A program made the position numbers and the translations under genes. The notes under the pieces were generated by a model. The model had not been told where the DNA came from. It saw only the letters and a program-made list of their open reading frames with translations, and did not search any database. 64,000 nucleotides of DNA from Flammula alnicola (taxonomy: Eukaryota; Basidiomycota; Agaricomycetes; Agaricales; Strophariaceae): the NCBI GenBank assembly GCA_015499995.1, contig JADNRV010000015.1:62001-126000 (forward strand), written 5' to 3'. Below, one piece after another: positions 37,140 to 48,055 of this stretch (position 1 is the stretch's first letter; every line of letters begins with the position of its first letter).

Positions 37140-37202
37140 TCTGTTAACCACTATATGCTCGTGTAGAGCTAGTGTGTCGCGGAATTAGATTCTCATTCGT
37201 GA

Positions 37203-37210
37203 CCTTTATA
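37203..37210 (-). promoter_or_regulatory. TATA box of sedolisin copy 2
   Basis: TATAAAGG on the minus strand about 64 nt before the start codon, in the same local sequence as upstream of copy 1. Confidence 0.6.
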
Positions 37211-37858
37211 GTCGTGGTATATATCCAAGAATTTTCGCTCTTTTTCACATCGCAATAGTGGGTTGTGTAACCGGCCAATTTTGCATGAGGCGACTGTGTC
37301 CATTTGGGCGGCCGGAAGGTCATGATACACATGAATGGATCTCACGAGGACTCTTCTATCCGCTGATAAAGAAAGGATATTTTTACCCTGATCAAAGCAG
37401 TGGTACAGCCGAAGAATTCTGTCCATACGAGTCTTTAGTTCCAGAAAAACTCTTACCTGTCACAATATAATCCTAGATTTCCCGCTGTATGGTCGCACTG
37501 CCGTGAGATACATCTCCAATTCGATGGATTTTGCATGGTACATGTATATAGAGTTTTGAATGGGCGTATATCATTCAAATTGGTGTTGTCGTTGCACATG
37601 TCTTCATGGACAATGTATCGCTAGAAATAGAACAGACATGTTCATTGAGCATGGGCTGATATGGCCCATGGAGCCTGGGGAAGCCTGGGGATCTAGGGGA
37701 TCGTTCGCCATGGGAAACATTGTGAAGACATCTAATTGCGCGGCGTTGCGCCATCGTTCAGAGCGAGTGATCATTTGTTGCGGGCTATTTGGCTCAGTGC
37801 CTCTTCAACTTGTCCGATGTACTCCGCAGACCCGCTTTCGCTAAAGCTCTAAAGTCTA

Positions 37859-38086
37859 CTGTAGCAATTAAATCAATTCGTCAGTAGGTGTGACCTGTGA
37901 CCCACCTGACGAAATTTGAATTCGTCAAATTACTATATTTAGGAATTTTTGATGGATTTGTAAGCTTTTTGATGCCCGAACGACTGTGCGAGCGGATTTT
38001 TGGGATTTTTGCTGTGACCTCTGTGACCTTTCGTCAAATCAGGTAGGCTGTGACCTGTGACCGCCGAATTGATTTAATTGCTACAG
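37859..38086. mobile_element. 228-bp MITE with 22-bp perfect terminal inverted repeats and TA duplication
   Basis: Ends CTGTAGCAATTAAATCAATT plus CG are perfect inverted copies (37859-37880 and 38065-38086), flanked by TA (37857-37858 and 38087-38088). Inside, GTGACCTGTGACC recurs near both ends in direct orientation, with TTCGTCAAAT repeats between. This would let the strand fold on itself. No coding capacity is present. TA flanks and small size point to a Tc1/mariner-type miniature element. It lies between sedolisin copies 2 and 3. Confidence 0.88.
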
Positions 38087-38349
38087 TACTCTCTCTACTA
38101 TGGCTTCAACAAATCCACGAGTCAAAGGACTGCATCACAAAGACCGTCAAGGAGCTCACGAAAAAGCTTAATAACGATCATAGCTTCAACATCGGGAAAA
38201 TGCTAGGACAACAGGGGATTCCATTTCAAGTAATGGGGTAAGGTTGGGTTAGAGCATAAAAAATGCGCGTTATGTGGATTGGAGTAATTTTCCAATTATG
38301 TTTCGATGTGGATTTCCCCTGTACGCTTATACGATAGGGCGTTTCTACT
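38087..38349. other. interval between the MITE and sedolisin copy 3
   Basis: A short plus-strand open stretch (about 38101-38170) begins with ATG but is quickly closed. No gene is supported. Confidence 0.4.
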
Positions 38350-40947
38350 CTAATTCTTTCTCTTTTTCCCATCCTCGAAGATTTTTTCCGAAATGGAGGG
38401 CGCAGTGACTATCCCCTTAAGTTTCAAGAAATTTGGCGTGCCAAGTCCAGTTACTTTGAATAGTAAGTAGTCAGTAAAGGTCGCGGAATAAAAATGCGGA
38501 AATAAGTTACCTGGGTCCCATCCCTGCGAGGCCTGCAAATCAAATACGTTAACAGGAATACCCAAAGTCGGAATATGATACAATACTGACATTGAATCCT
38601 GGAGTACCGCACCCAGCATTATGACCAATGGTAATATCGTTGAATCCTGGAAGGCCTGCAGAGTAAATGAGAGGGTTCAAGAAGCCCAAAGGTGGTTTAT
38701 GGGCTTTAAAGCGGGCATCGTTGAGCAGTGCTACGAAGCCTGCAAATGTCGGAGAAGATGCAGATGTTCCTCCAATCGAGGCTGGCTTGCCTCTGAGCCA
38801 GATACGGAAGTGATCAGACTGAGCAGCAACATCTGGAATACCCTAGAGCATTCATGAGACCTCGAAGATTTATAATGAAGACGAAGATTGAGCGTACTCG
38901 TCCATTTCTATTTTCACTTTGAGTTAGACCTTGGCGAATAACACAAGAAAGAAACATACGGATTAAAGAGACCTGCATACGTTCCCTTCGGCAAAGTCGA
39001 GAGATATTTCTTGACAGCGATCTCCTGATAGCGGGGTCGTTTAAACTGACGTCGATTATCGGTAAGGATCGTTACAGGGCGATGGGAAGAATGATACGAA
39101 CATAATCGCTGAAGCCTCCTCCTGAGAAGAAGCGCGAAACAGCCACTTCTGGAACATTTGTGGTGCCTCCAACAGAGGTAACACTATATTCGATTATAAT
39201 TACGACACGGATCTTATAACAGCCGTAATTTGGACTCACAAAGGGCATCTATAGTCAACGAAGATTAGACTCGCTTCCATTTGACAAATATCACGCTTAC
39301 GCTGCGGGGAAGTTTGGAACAAATCTAGTCACATTACGGCCATCATTCGTAATGCATTGTTGAGTGGCTGGATTGGCATCTCCGTCGCCAACCCCTCCAT
39401 CTCCTGACGAGAACATCAAAGACACCCCTCGGGCGCCAAGCTGCGCAAATCCAGCGCAAACGCGATTTGCGAAGCTTTGAGGCACTGTTGAAGGCCGACT
39501 TTAAGTACAATATAAGAAGTCTTGTTTATCTTCAGCATACCTGTCTGCTCGTCGTCACCGTAACTCGTTGAGATGGTGAGAGGAGGTTTATCCTGTGCAA
39601 GAATAAAGTCAAGCCAATCGGTATAAGGCCTGCTAGAGGCATTGAGCTCCATGACATAATGCTACGTGAATGCTAGGCTTACTCGTTTGTATCCGTAGGC
39701 GTTCTCTCGTCTGGAGTGAAGGGTGGGCGACCGGCCGTCGAGAAGAAGGTAGCCTGTCACAGGTGGCGCTTAGAGAATTTCTACGAAGCCATATAATAGA
39801 CATACGGGGATAGGATGAGACAGGCCGAAGGCAAACTGAACGTCCAAATTAGCTTCGCCACCGGCTTGTGACAGATTCTGGCTATTGAGGCCACCTGTAA
39901 TCACGGATTGTAAATTTTTGAATTGCAGCTGTCAGAGAACGTGGCGTACCGGCAACAGATTCAAAGGTAAATGAAGAGGTGAGGGCGTCTGGTCGTTGGT
40001 CCGCGAAAAATGACTGCAAGTCTTGAATGTTCGCAAATTCCTCCTGCAATATGACGAGAGCAATTAAGTTACATCGACTATTTTTCCAGGTAAAATAGCC
40101 TGACCAAATACCCAGTAATACCTATCGAGTTGTTGGAGTCAGCCGAAGGGATATAACCCACAGCATTGTAGAGTTGTTGAAGGCAGGAGATGGTTATTGT
40201 GGTATTGCAAATAGGGTCCACTGTTACACCCGAAACATCACCCACAGCAATTCGCGATGCTTTAGAGGCGCTATCGGGCAAGTCGACCAAGTCCGCAAGG
40301 TCCTCGAGGATGGATATTGTTGATTTGTCTGGTTTGAATCTGCCAAACATCGTAGTTGGTTGGATTACCTCAACATGCTCATGAAGACTGCTCGGCAGAC
40401 TGTAGCTTGTGGTTCGGACCAATTCATCACCGCTGCTGGTATGTTTCCAGATATTGTACGTCTGTACATAGGACGACGTGTTAGGAAAAGGAGGAGATTA
40501 GATATGTAGAGAAACTATTACCGTATCGAGCATTTTCTCTGCCATGCTCATCGGAACCTTGATAGTTATCCAATCCTTGGCAGGCGAGCGAACAAGATCC
40601 TCTTCTTTGAAATCAAACCCAGTAAGCCAGTTATTGACTGCGGACAGACTGTCCGGGTGGGGGGCCACCAGAGCCTCGACCTCTTCCTTGGACAAGTGAT
40701 GACCATAACGTTCGTGGGCAGGATCGCTCACTTCGTATAGATGTTGCTCCAGGATGTGGAAATTTGGCTGTGGAAGGCCAATACGAAGGGAAATACGGTG
40801 GTCAGACGATGGTTTACCGTGTTTGACCCATCCCCGCGGAGGAGGCACTTCTTCCTTGGTCTCGTACGCGCATTCTTTGGAAGGCGCGGCTAGCGAGAAA
40901 GACGTGGCCAACAAAAGCGACGCAACGAGCTCAGAGAAAACTCGCAT
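38350..40947 (-). CDS. sedolisin-type tripeptidyl peptidase (S53), array copy 3 (diverged)
   Basis: The signal peptide [20 protein letters not shown] differs from copies 1 and 2. The prodomain holds [60 protein letters not shown] and [17 protein letters not shown] copy-specific insert ([20 protein letters not shown]) precedes [20 protein letters not shown]. The catalytic part has [42 protein letters not shown] and [20 protein letters not shown] (Ser, about 38751-38774). It ends [16 protein letters not shown] with a 17-residue Lys-rich extension absent from the other copies. Around ten introns share the positions of copies 1 and 2 where I could compare. No slips were noticed. Confidence 0.93.
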
Positions 40948-40993
40948 GACGAGCGGCGAATAGGATGACCTGCAAAAGACGAAATTAAAGCAG

Positions 40994-41001
40994 CTTTATA
41001 T
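40994..41001 (-). promoter_or_regulatory. TATA-like element of sedolisin copy 3
   Basis: ATATAAAG on the minus strand lies about 47 nt before the start codon at 40947. The sequence around it is unlike that of copies 1 and 2. Confidence 0.45.
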
Positions 41002-42518
41002 GCTTGATGAATAGTAGTCTATATCTCACGTCACCTCGTAGAAGGGCCTTTTAAATCCGTCTGCAGGTCTTGGAAGCACAGTAACGAATCATCGTGACTA
41101 GCAGTGCCATATATTGGCCATATAGCGTGGTTCGTTTTCGGCTATTTTTGGTCTAAACCACTTGGCGTTAGCCTCCTTTCGCATGTCGCGAACCAAATGA
41201 AGCAGTATGATGCCGTCAAATTTTAGTTTCCGCTGCGTATCAACGATGCCCAGACTCCAGAGCATGTTTCAGCGTCCCGGGTGGATCAGCAAACGTTGCG
41301 GACCGGGTGCGTATCCTACTGGCCACAGCACTCGTGTGTAAGGAATGAGCAAAATATCCGCGTATTCTCGGTTAAGCAGGAGCGGTGCGGACCTCAACGA
41401 GGTATTCAAACACATTTCAATGTGATTCGATTCATTTTGTTGAATCTAGGGATATTCCAATTTCCAAGCACGCGATGTAAGAGAGGGTTGGGTTAAGTTT
41501 GTCTTCCGCTTCTTCTAGCGCAAGAGTGTTCCGATTAATAATATGCATTGCCTGTTCAAGTGGCCAACCTTCGGGGCGTCGCGATGTCCGGGGTTCTAAG
41601 GCCTGTGGCTATAGCAATGCATCGAATCCAGTGAGACGCGCCACAATCATCTGTGCTGTGCTTGCCTGGGTCCCAACTTCATCTTTGTGTTGCTGATACC
41701 GTAACAGCGTCAGCACAATGAAAATGCAAGTGATACCAACCTCACGTTGAGTCCTACTTAGTATTTCATATCCTGGATTATTGCCCCGCCTATGTCGGCA
41801 AAGCCATAGACAACCATGATCTCCTCTCGAGGATCCTAAAGGATATATATTCCTGGCCAATCAAGCAACGTTCATTAAAGTAATTCCAGTGGCAAATGCT
41901 GGAGGGTCGATACGAAGAGGACGTATCGCCAACGGTCGTCGTTATGCCCTAGGCTGAAATAGCACTAAATAATAGTCAAGTTTAAGCAGAAATGTCCATG
42001 GACGTATGAATTACTTACCTGTTACACAACCAACCACCTTAATAGTCCTGCGGGAGGCTCGGAAATGTATCCATCAACTGCCGATTTCTGGGTAGCGGCT
42101 TCTAGAACTCGGAAAATACGACGACTGGAGTGCATCGAACTCCTGACCACTTATGTACATGCTCACCGAGAGCTCTCCAGAAGGACACTCCAACTTCTGG
42201 AACTGGGTATATCTCAACCCACAGCAATGGCGGGTAGGATAAACCGTAGGTTGTGTTACAGGCAACAGGCAATGTGGTCGCCACTTGCGGGGTAATTCCA
42301 TAGGTAACACATCTGAAATATAGGCGAAATTAAGGATGAGCTCAAAGCGCGAATTACCAGGAAAACATACCATATTTCTGCATTATTTCTGCCAAGCCTA
42401 TATGAAGCGAAACTATCAACCTTTACTTTACAAGTTCGAGGCAGATCGTATCCAAATCGTATCATTGTCGTCCGTAACTCGACATCTGCTCGTAATCGAG
42501 TATATACTGGCTGTACGG
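41002..42518. other. interval with no secure gene, minus-strand ORF fragments
   Basis: Frames such as VLEAATQKSAVDGYISEPPA (about 42045-42105) and VLTLLRYQQHKDEVG (about 41665-41715) read like protein on the minus strand. Stops interrupt them and I find no consistent splicing. They may be remnants downstream of the sedolisin relic or of another gene. Confidence 0.35.
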
Positions 42519-42670
42519 GGTGCCACAAGCACTCGATCGACTTCAACTTTGGATAGGTATGCACCGCCGCGTTCAAGTTCGTGATATGGCCAGCCACTAA
42601 TTTCGTATCGTAGGCTGTTCGAGAATGCCAAAACTTCGGCTGCGGAAGAGCAATGCACAATTTGAGTATA
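42519..42670 (-). pseudogene. decayed S53 sedolisin prodomain, relic of a fourth array member
   Basis: The minus strand reads LKLCIALPQPKF (42632-42667). In another frame it then reads LRYEISGWPYHELERGGAYL followed by SKVEVDRVLVAP (42519-42600). These match, in order and spacing, the [42 protein letters not shown] stretch of the three intact copies. At least one frame change and several substitutions separate them, and no signal peptide or catalytic motifs could be found around it. It lies on the same strand as the array, about 1.6 kb upstream of copy 3. Confidence 0.7.
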
Positions 42671-43147
42671 TGACTGACAAGCAGAACTTGCAAGAACACG
42701 CCCATATAGTCTGGCTGCCAAAGTCGAATAATCTGGCAGTGTGGTGAACACTGACAAGGAGGAGTCGAGTCGAGGAGTCGCAGCAACGTGAGGAGCCTGG
42801 TTGTGCCGCATTCGGCAATCAGTATTTCAAATATTCGTCTTGCTCAACTTCGTGTCTTGGACGTCCATGCGTCTTTGCGAGGCAGGGCGCTCTTCCCATT
42901 CAACCTTGTGCAGGTACAAGAACCTCTTTGGCCGGCGATGCGCGCCAAGACGCGTCCCATTTTCCATTCCTGTTTGGCGTTGTTGACCGTATTACACATC
43001 TGACAAGGGCAACTGCAAAAATACAAAGTCGTCAACTTTCTCAACGACCGAGTACAACAACTCTTGTATCGATCCTCGAAACTTTGTCTGCCGTTATTTT
43101 CGCGTAACCAATGTCAACCATGATCCTCTCGCCTGTGAGCGTTGCGG

Positions 43148-43156
43148 TATATAAGG
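43148..43156 (+). promoter_or_regulatory. TATA box (TATATAAGG) of the tail-anchored protein gene
   Basis: TATATAAGG lies about 200 nt before the start codon. The intervening leader contains a likely 5' UTR intron, with a GTAAGC donor near 43230 and an AACAG acceptor at about 43350. Confidence 0.5.
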
Positions 43157-43351
43157 TCAGTCTGCGAGGTTCTGAAATTCCCGTGGCCGATTATTTCGAA
43201 TCCACACTCGTTTCGCATTAAAGAAGAGGTAAGCACTTACTTCCAAGCTGTGGTTTATGTGATCTGAATTGCTTTTTTTCTTCTTATTCGCGCGTCGTGT
43301 AAGCCAGGATCTTCAAGAAATTCAATTCCCAGTTTTAAATAATCTAACAGC

Positions 43352-44206
43352 ATGCTTAATACCGGTCGAAGGCCACCGCATTGTCGTACTTGTCTCCAGC
43401 CGATGCGAGGGCACCGTGCTGGACAATGTACCCCAAGCCCTGCATCTCGTCGATCTGAAGAGGTTTCAAAGACGTCAGATTGGAAAAGCACCGACGGAGC
43501 TAGTAGCGAGTCTGGCATGAGTATCGATTCAGCCGCGAGGTCCTACGCGTCTCCTCCCCCCAGCCCCAGCCCCACCCCCTTCCCATCCAAATCCTCGATA
43601 TCTATCACCTCTTCAGAAGCATCTGTGCGTCGCCATCTTATTCCTCCTCGACCGGTATACCCTCAACAAATTATTTCGCAACCCTCGTTTGAACTTCCTG
43701 AGACTGGACCCTTCTATCGTCGGAACCCCAACTACGTTGCCCCCTTCGTTGCTCCTCCTCTCATTCCTAGGCCATCAGGCTCGCTGGTGTCTACCGTCCT
43801 CGTTGGCTCTGATGGAAAAACAATTTCTCTGAACGACCGGGCGAGCGCCCCAAGCAGTGTCGCGACAGGCGAACCAGGACCATCGAGGAGAAGACATCGC
43901 AATGCAAATGCCAGGGCGCAGGAAATCAAGAATCTGTTTTCCGGCGCGTCGTTGAATGAGAACTACGATTATTGGCCCGGGAATGCGGCAAGTATCGCCT
44001 CTCGATCGTCGAGCGAGGGTCATGTATCCGTTATGACCGCACCCAACCGCGAAAGTGTCTTCGCCTTCCTCGATACTTTGATGCAAGCAAGATTTTTGAA
44101 CGACCTCATGTGTATCGTCAATCGGCTTTGGTCTTGGTCACCACACTTTGTTGTCTGCGTTCTTGCATCGATCCTTGGTGGTTATATCAACAACAAGTAC
44201 TTGTAG
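43352..44206 (+). CDS. small zinc-knuckle-like N-terminus plus C-terminal membrane anchor, unrecognised
   Basis: A single exon of 284 codons starts one base after a probable 5' UTR intron acceptor. The N-terminus has HCRTCLQPMRGHRAGQC, a CxxC...HxxxxC cluster that could bind one zinc ion. The middle is Ser/Pro rich (SPPPSPSPTPFPSKSSISIT), with YRRNPNYVAPFVAPPLIPRP and VSTVLVGSDGKTISLNDRAS. Then come a basic RRRHRNANARAQEIKNLF segment and, at the end, a hydrophobic helix (WSPHFVVCVLASILGGYI) followed by NNKYL. This layout suggests a tail-anchored membrane protein with a cytosolic zinc-binding head. I know no characterised protein with this pairing. Confidence 0.75.
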   Translation: MLNTGRRPPHCRTCLQPMRGHRAGQCTPSPASRRSEEVSKTSDWKSTDGASSESGMSIDSAARSYASPPPSPSPTPFPSKSSISITSSEASVRRHLIPPRPVYPQQIISQPSFELPETGPFYRRNPNYVAPFVAPPLIPRPSGSLVSTVLVGSDGKTISLNDRASAPSSVATGEPGPSRRRHRNANARAQEIKNLFSGASLNENYDYWPGNAASIASRSSSEGHVSVMTAPNRESVFAFLDTLMQARFLNDLMCIVNRLWSWSPHFVVCVLASILGGYINNKYL

Positions 44207-45415
44207 CGATTCGACAGATCTCCGGTCTGCACTAGGGAACAGGGGGCTCGAATTTTCACACCAACCATCTCATGCTCAAGTATAACTTTTCCTTCATCGT
44301 TTCACTTCCTCAACCCCAGCCACCGCCTTCGTATCTCGCTCTGGTATAACATGCCATCCGTTTCACACTCTCATCTTCATGTTTCTTCTTAGCTTTTATC
44401 TCTCGATCCATTTTTCATCAGCACAATACACGGATTTACAGTACTTCCGCGTTTCATTTTCCAGTTTTCGGCATCATCCTTTCAAATCTTCTGTCGATAT
44501 TACCTTCAACCTTGGACAATCTTCTGCGCTTTTCACTTTTGCAATAGCAGGTCACCCTAATACCTGCTCGTCTTGATTTTACTGGATTTTTTTGTTCATT
44601 CCATTTTTTACTTCTTTCTTGCACAACTCCCAATCTCCTCTTTTTTTCTTTTCTTTTCTTCTTGTATTTCAACAACCAATCCCCACCGCCACCAGCCACC
44701 GTCTTTCCACAACCACATAACCCCCCTCCGACCAACTTCATCATCGACTTCATGTACCAAGATCCCAGCTCCGAGTCTATCATTAACCTCCTCTATGCCC
44801 CATGATACAACCTCTTCCACATATGCTCCTACTGTGACTACTATCCAGCTCCTCGGGGCTTATCGCCTCCTTACACTCCTTATGCTTTATTAGCTATCCT
44901 TATGGTCAACCACCCGTCCTGTCATTACCAAGACACTGTACATCACCGGTCCTTCTCGTGTATGTTCTCACTGTCCTTTCTGTATCGTAGACCATAAATT
45001 GGCAATCAAATGTTATTAGAACCAAATTTACCTGAGCTTAGTACATGGTTAGCTCATTAAATTTGCGTTTGCTCATGGCATCGACAGTCGAGGCCAAATA
45101 AATCATGTCATTCGTAAAGTGTCATGCGTATAATGAGGATCTATGACAAATGATGAATTGTTGTAAGTAGGAAGTGTTCCGAGGCTTGTCCCATTCAGTT
45201 CCTAAAGAGTATGTAGTCTGTACAAGATCGAAGAAGAGGGAGGCAAGGACGAAAGAGAATTTTAAGGACAGAAATGAAGAATGCGACGAGAACAGCAAGG
45301 ACGAAGAGAATCAGAAAGACAGAGAGAGAGAAAGAAAGAAATAATACAACAAGGAAAGTGGCAGCATGCGGACAGCAAGTGGAAGAAATAAAATAAAATA
45401 AAAAACAGCGACAGC
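44207..45415. other. gene-free interval between convergent 3' ends
   Basis: Pyrimidine-rich on the plus strand to about 44900 and purine-rich from 45230 to 45410, as expected for two facing 3' UTRs. No gene or RNA is supported. Confidence 0.5.
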
Positions 45416-47568
45416 TCATACAGCCCACTCATCCAACCCACCTCCAAAGCTACTATTCATCCTCCCACCCCAACTGCGCGTCATCCGATCCTCCATCCTC
45501 TCCTCATGCCGTGCAAGACTCGCGCCAAGGCCATGCAGCCCCGAGCCGCCGCCCGTCAGCCACCCACCCCACCACCCGCCCAGCTCAGGCGACGCACTAC
45601 CCTCATCCCTGCCCTTCCCACTCTTGCCCCCCTCACCCGACTTGCGCTTCCGCCGCGCCTGCTTGTCCTTGAACCGCGACGACGCCGGGCGCGTGCTCGC
45701 ATACGACTCGGGCAGCTGCGCGAAGCTTATCCGCTTGCTCGGCGTCGACTGCCCCGAGCTCGGCGCGCTGCCGCCCTTAAGCACGCGGCCGACTAAATCC
45801 GGTATGCTCAGCGTCGTGGGCGACGGCGTAGGCGACGGCGTTGCGTGCGTGCTGCCCAAAGGCGGCGTCGACTCTGTCGAATTGTTATTCGAGCGTTTCA
45901 TGGCAGACTGCCGTGGGGGCGAAGGGGCGCGCGTGGACGAGGAGTGCGTGCCTTTGGTGAAGAGGCGCGAGACGGAGGCCGTAGCGGTCGACGTGCCGGA
46001 CGCGGCGACGGGTGCGGGTGTGCGGGGCATGAACGCCGGTGCACGCAGAGGCTGTACAGCACTCGATTTTGTCGGCGGTGTAGGTTGGTCATCTAGGATC
46101 TTGCGGAGGCTCTGCACAGTGCGTTTCGCAACGCAACTGTCAGAGGACGATGAGGACGACTCTTCGACCGGAGGCGTCATTGGTCTAACTGGCAGAGGCG
46201 AGACACCGCGTGTCTGGGTGCGCGAGCAGCCTGGCACTGCCGACGCCGATCCCGCGCCAAAACCAGAGTAGCGGTCTTGACGATGGATCCTGTCCGGAGA
46301 TTTATGCGATGCAGGCGAAGGCGAGGACCGCCTACGCGCATTCCCATTACTCCGTTCCGTGCTGGTGCTTGCACTGCTTGAATCGCGACGCCTTGACATA
46401 AAAGAGTGTGTAAATGAAGTGGAAGGGGTAGCCGAACCAGAAGACGGTGCTCGGTACACGAATGACGAAAGCATATTATATGCCCGAGTCGAAGGCTCAA
46501 GCGGCTTATCCGTGAGCTTCGGCGGTAAGGTCGGGGTGGAAAGCGATGCAGTGGAGAGAAGGCTGGTCATAGACGAGGAAGCAAAACGAGAAAGTGGTCT
46601 CCAGTCGGGGGTGTGGTGTACGGAAGGGGTTGACCTAAGGCCTATCGTAGATGGAAGAAGAATGGACTCTGCGTCTTGGGTAGAAGCGACATATTGGGTA
46701 AGAGCGCGTGGGGGGGGGAGATAAGATTCGACCGATTCTGCTGTGAATAATGCAGTCGAGCAACAGCACCGTCCGAAGCCTGGCGAAGATCCAGAGAAGG
46801 CCGTCTCCCATTTCTCCGCATCGGAAACGAGCTTGAACTAGGAAGACTCGCACTAATACTGCCCTCGGAGAGGTGCATCGCGCGGGCACTGCTCCTTCTC
46901 GAGCCCGAACCCGGCTCCTCGCTGAACAGACCCTCAACGTCCTTTGTGATCTCCTCAAGGTCATTGGCCCATGTTTCGCGCGCATCCCAGCCATCCCTGA
47001 TTCTCGACGACAGGCCCACAGCACGCGCTTCCAATGAGGAGTCGCCGGGCGAGTCCGATGCCAGTATCGCGGACAAACTCGTCTGGGTGGATATAGATGA
47101 TTGGAGGAGAGTATTGGACATCTCCAGAGCGTGGACGCTTCGTTCGAGGAGAGAGTCGAGGTAAGGATCGCTCGGTTCAGCGGTCTGCGACAGCAGCTGG
47201 GACGATTGTCTGCGTTTGTGGGTCGGTAGAAAGCGTTTGGCGCGCCGAGGAGAGGCGGTGTTGGGTCGGGGTACAGGCGAAGAGAGAGGCTGCGCGTAAA
47301 AGACGTTGCTATCGGTGTCGGTGTCTTCGTCGGCCTCTTCTGCACTGTCGGGATAATCGGGAGGCTTGTCTAGTGGATCGTCTCCTGCGTTCTCTTCTCC
47401 AAGACGCGATTGTTGCTGTTGATGGTGCTGGTGATGCCACCCTGCCGTTGGGATATACTCAGGCAGAGTCGACGTAGTGTCAGAGGAAAGTCGGAGCGCA
47501 GAAATGCGCTTTCGATGTGTGCGCTTGGAGGGAGGGCTTATGAGATTGGGGTTCGAGGTGGACGACAT
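45416..47568 (-). CDS. large disordered protein, unrecognised, split by a slip in a 9-C tract
   Basis: Two abutting frames (46642-47568 and 45416-46570) read as one protein of about 717 residues if one C is restored to the nine-base run at 46710-46718. The second frame is open upstream of its first ATG back to that run. The N-terminus starts MSSTSNPNLISPPSKRTHRK, and the most protein-like part is YLDSLLERSVHALEMSNTLL with SRIRDGWDARETWANDLEEI, possibly a helical bundle. The C-terminal half is Ser/Thr/Pro rich with TTLSIPDLVGRVLKG and a Gly-rich WGGWLTGGGSGLHGLG tail. I recognise no domain. Its lack of introns and its composition suggest a regulatory, largely unstructured protein. Confidence 0.72.
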
Positions 47569-48055
47569 TATGAAAGTAGGAACTAATAAGCAAAGGAGAT
47601 GCCGGACAGAGCGCTAAAGCGCTGCCGTCGAGTCAGGCCTGCGCAGCCTTTGGAATCTGGATGATGATGGAAAGAAGGAAAAGGGAAAAATGAGGTCAAG
47701 TGGGTGAGCAACCGCGTGGTGGCTCTGATGACATGAGCACCACTTATCTCTTCCGTTTTCGGTCCGGTCTCATAAACAAAACATTAAATGTCTCATATGT
47801 AATTGGCATATTTCTATAAATTAAGCCTAGCTATGTAGCAAGAAAGGAGAAATCGAAAAGCAAGAAAAAGCAAGCTACACTACGAAAAAAAATGTGCATC
47901 CAACCCAAGTACGAAGAAAGGTATCATACGTATGTGGAGAATTCCATCAGCGATAGGGCTGATATACATCTATGACTCGATCCAAAAATCCACGTCTATG
48001 AAAAGGTTTGACATGCTATGTCGTGATTGGGACACCTGTATACCTCCGGTATTTA
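47569..48055. other. intergenic, promoter of the preceding minus-strand gene and 3' region of GDPD
   Basis: No supported gene or repeat. Confidence 0.5.

Noticed and set aside
37139..37151. Upstream in-frame ATG of sedolisin copy 2
   Set aside because: The extension is absent from copy 1, whose start aligns with 37139 and opens a standard signal peptide.
45624..46271. 215-codon plus-strand frame inside the 45.4-kb gene
   Set aside because: It mirrors the Ser/Pro/Thr-rich minus-strand coding sequence and has no family signature.
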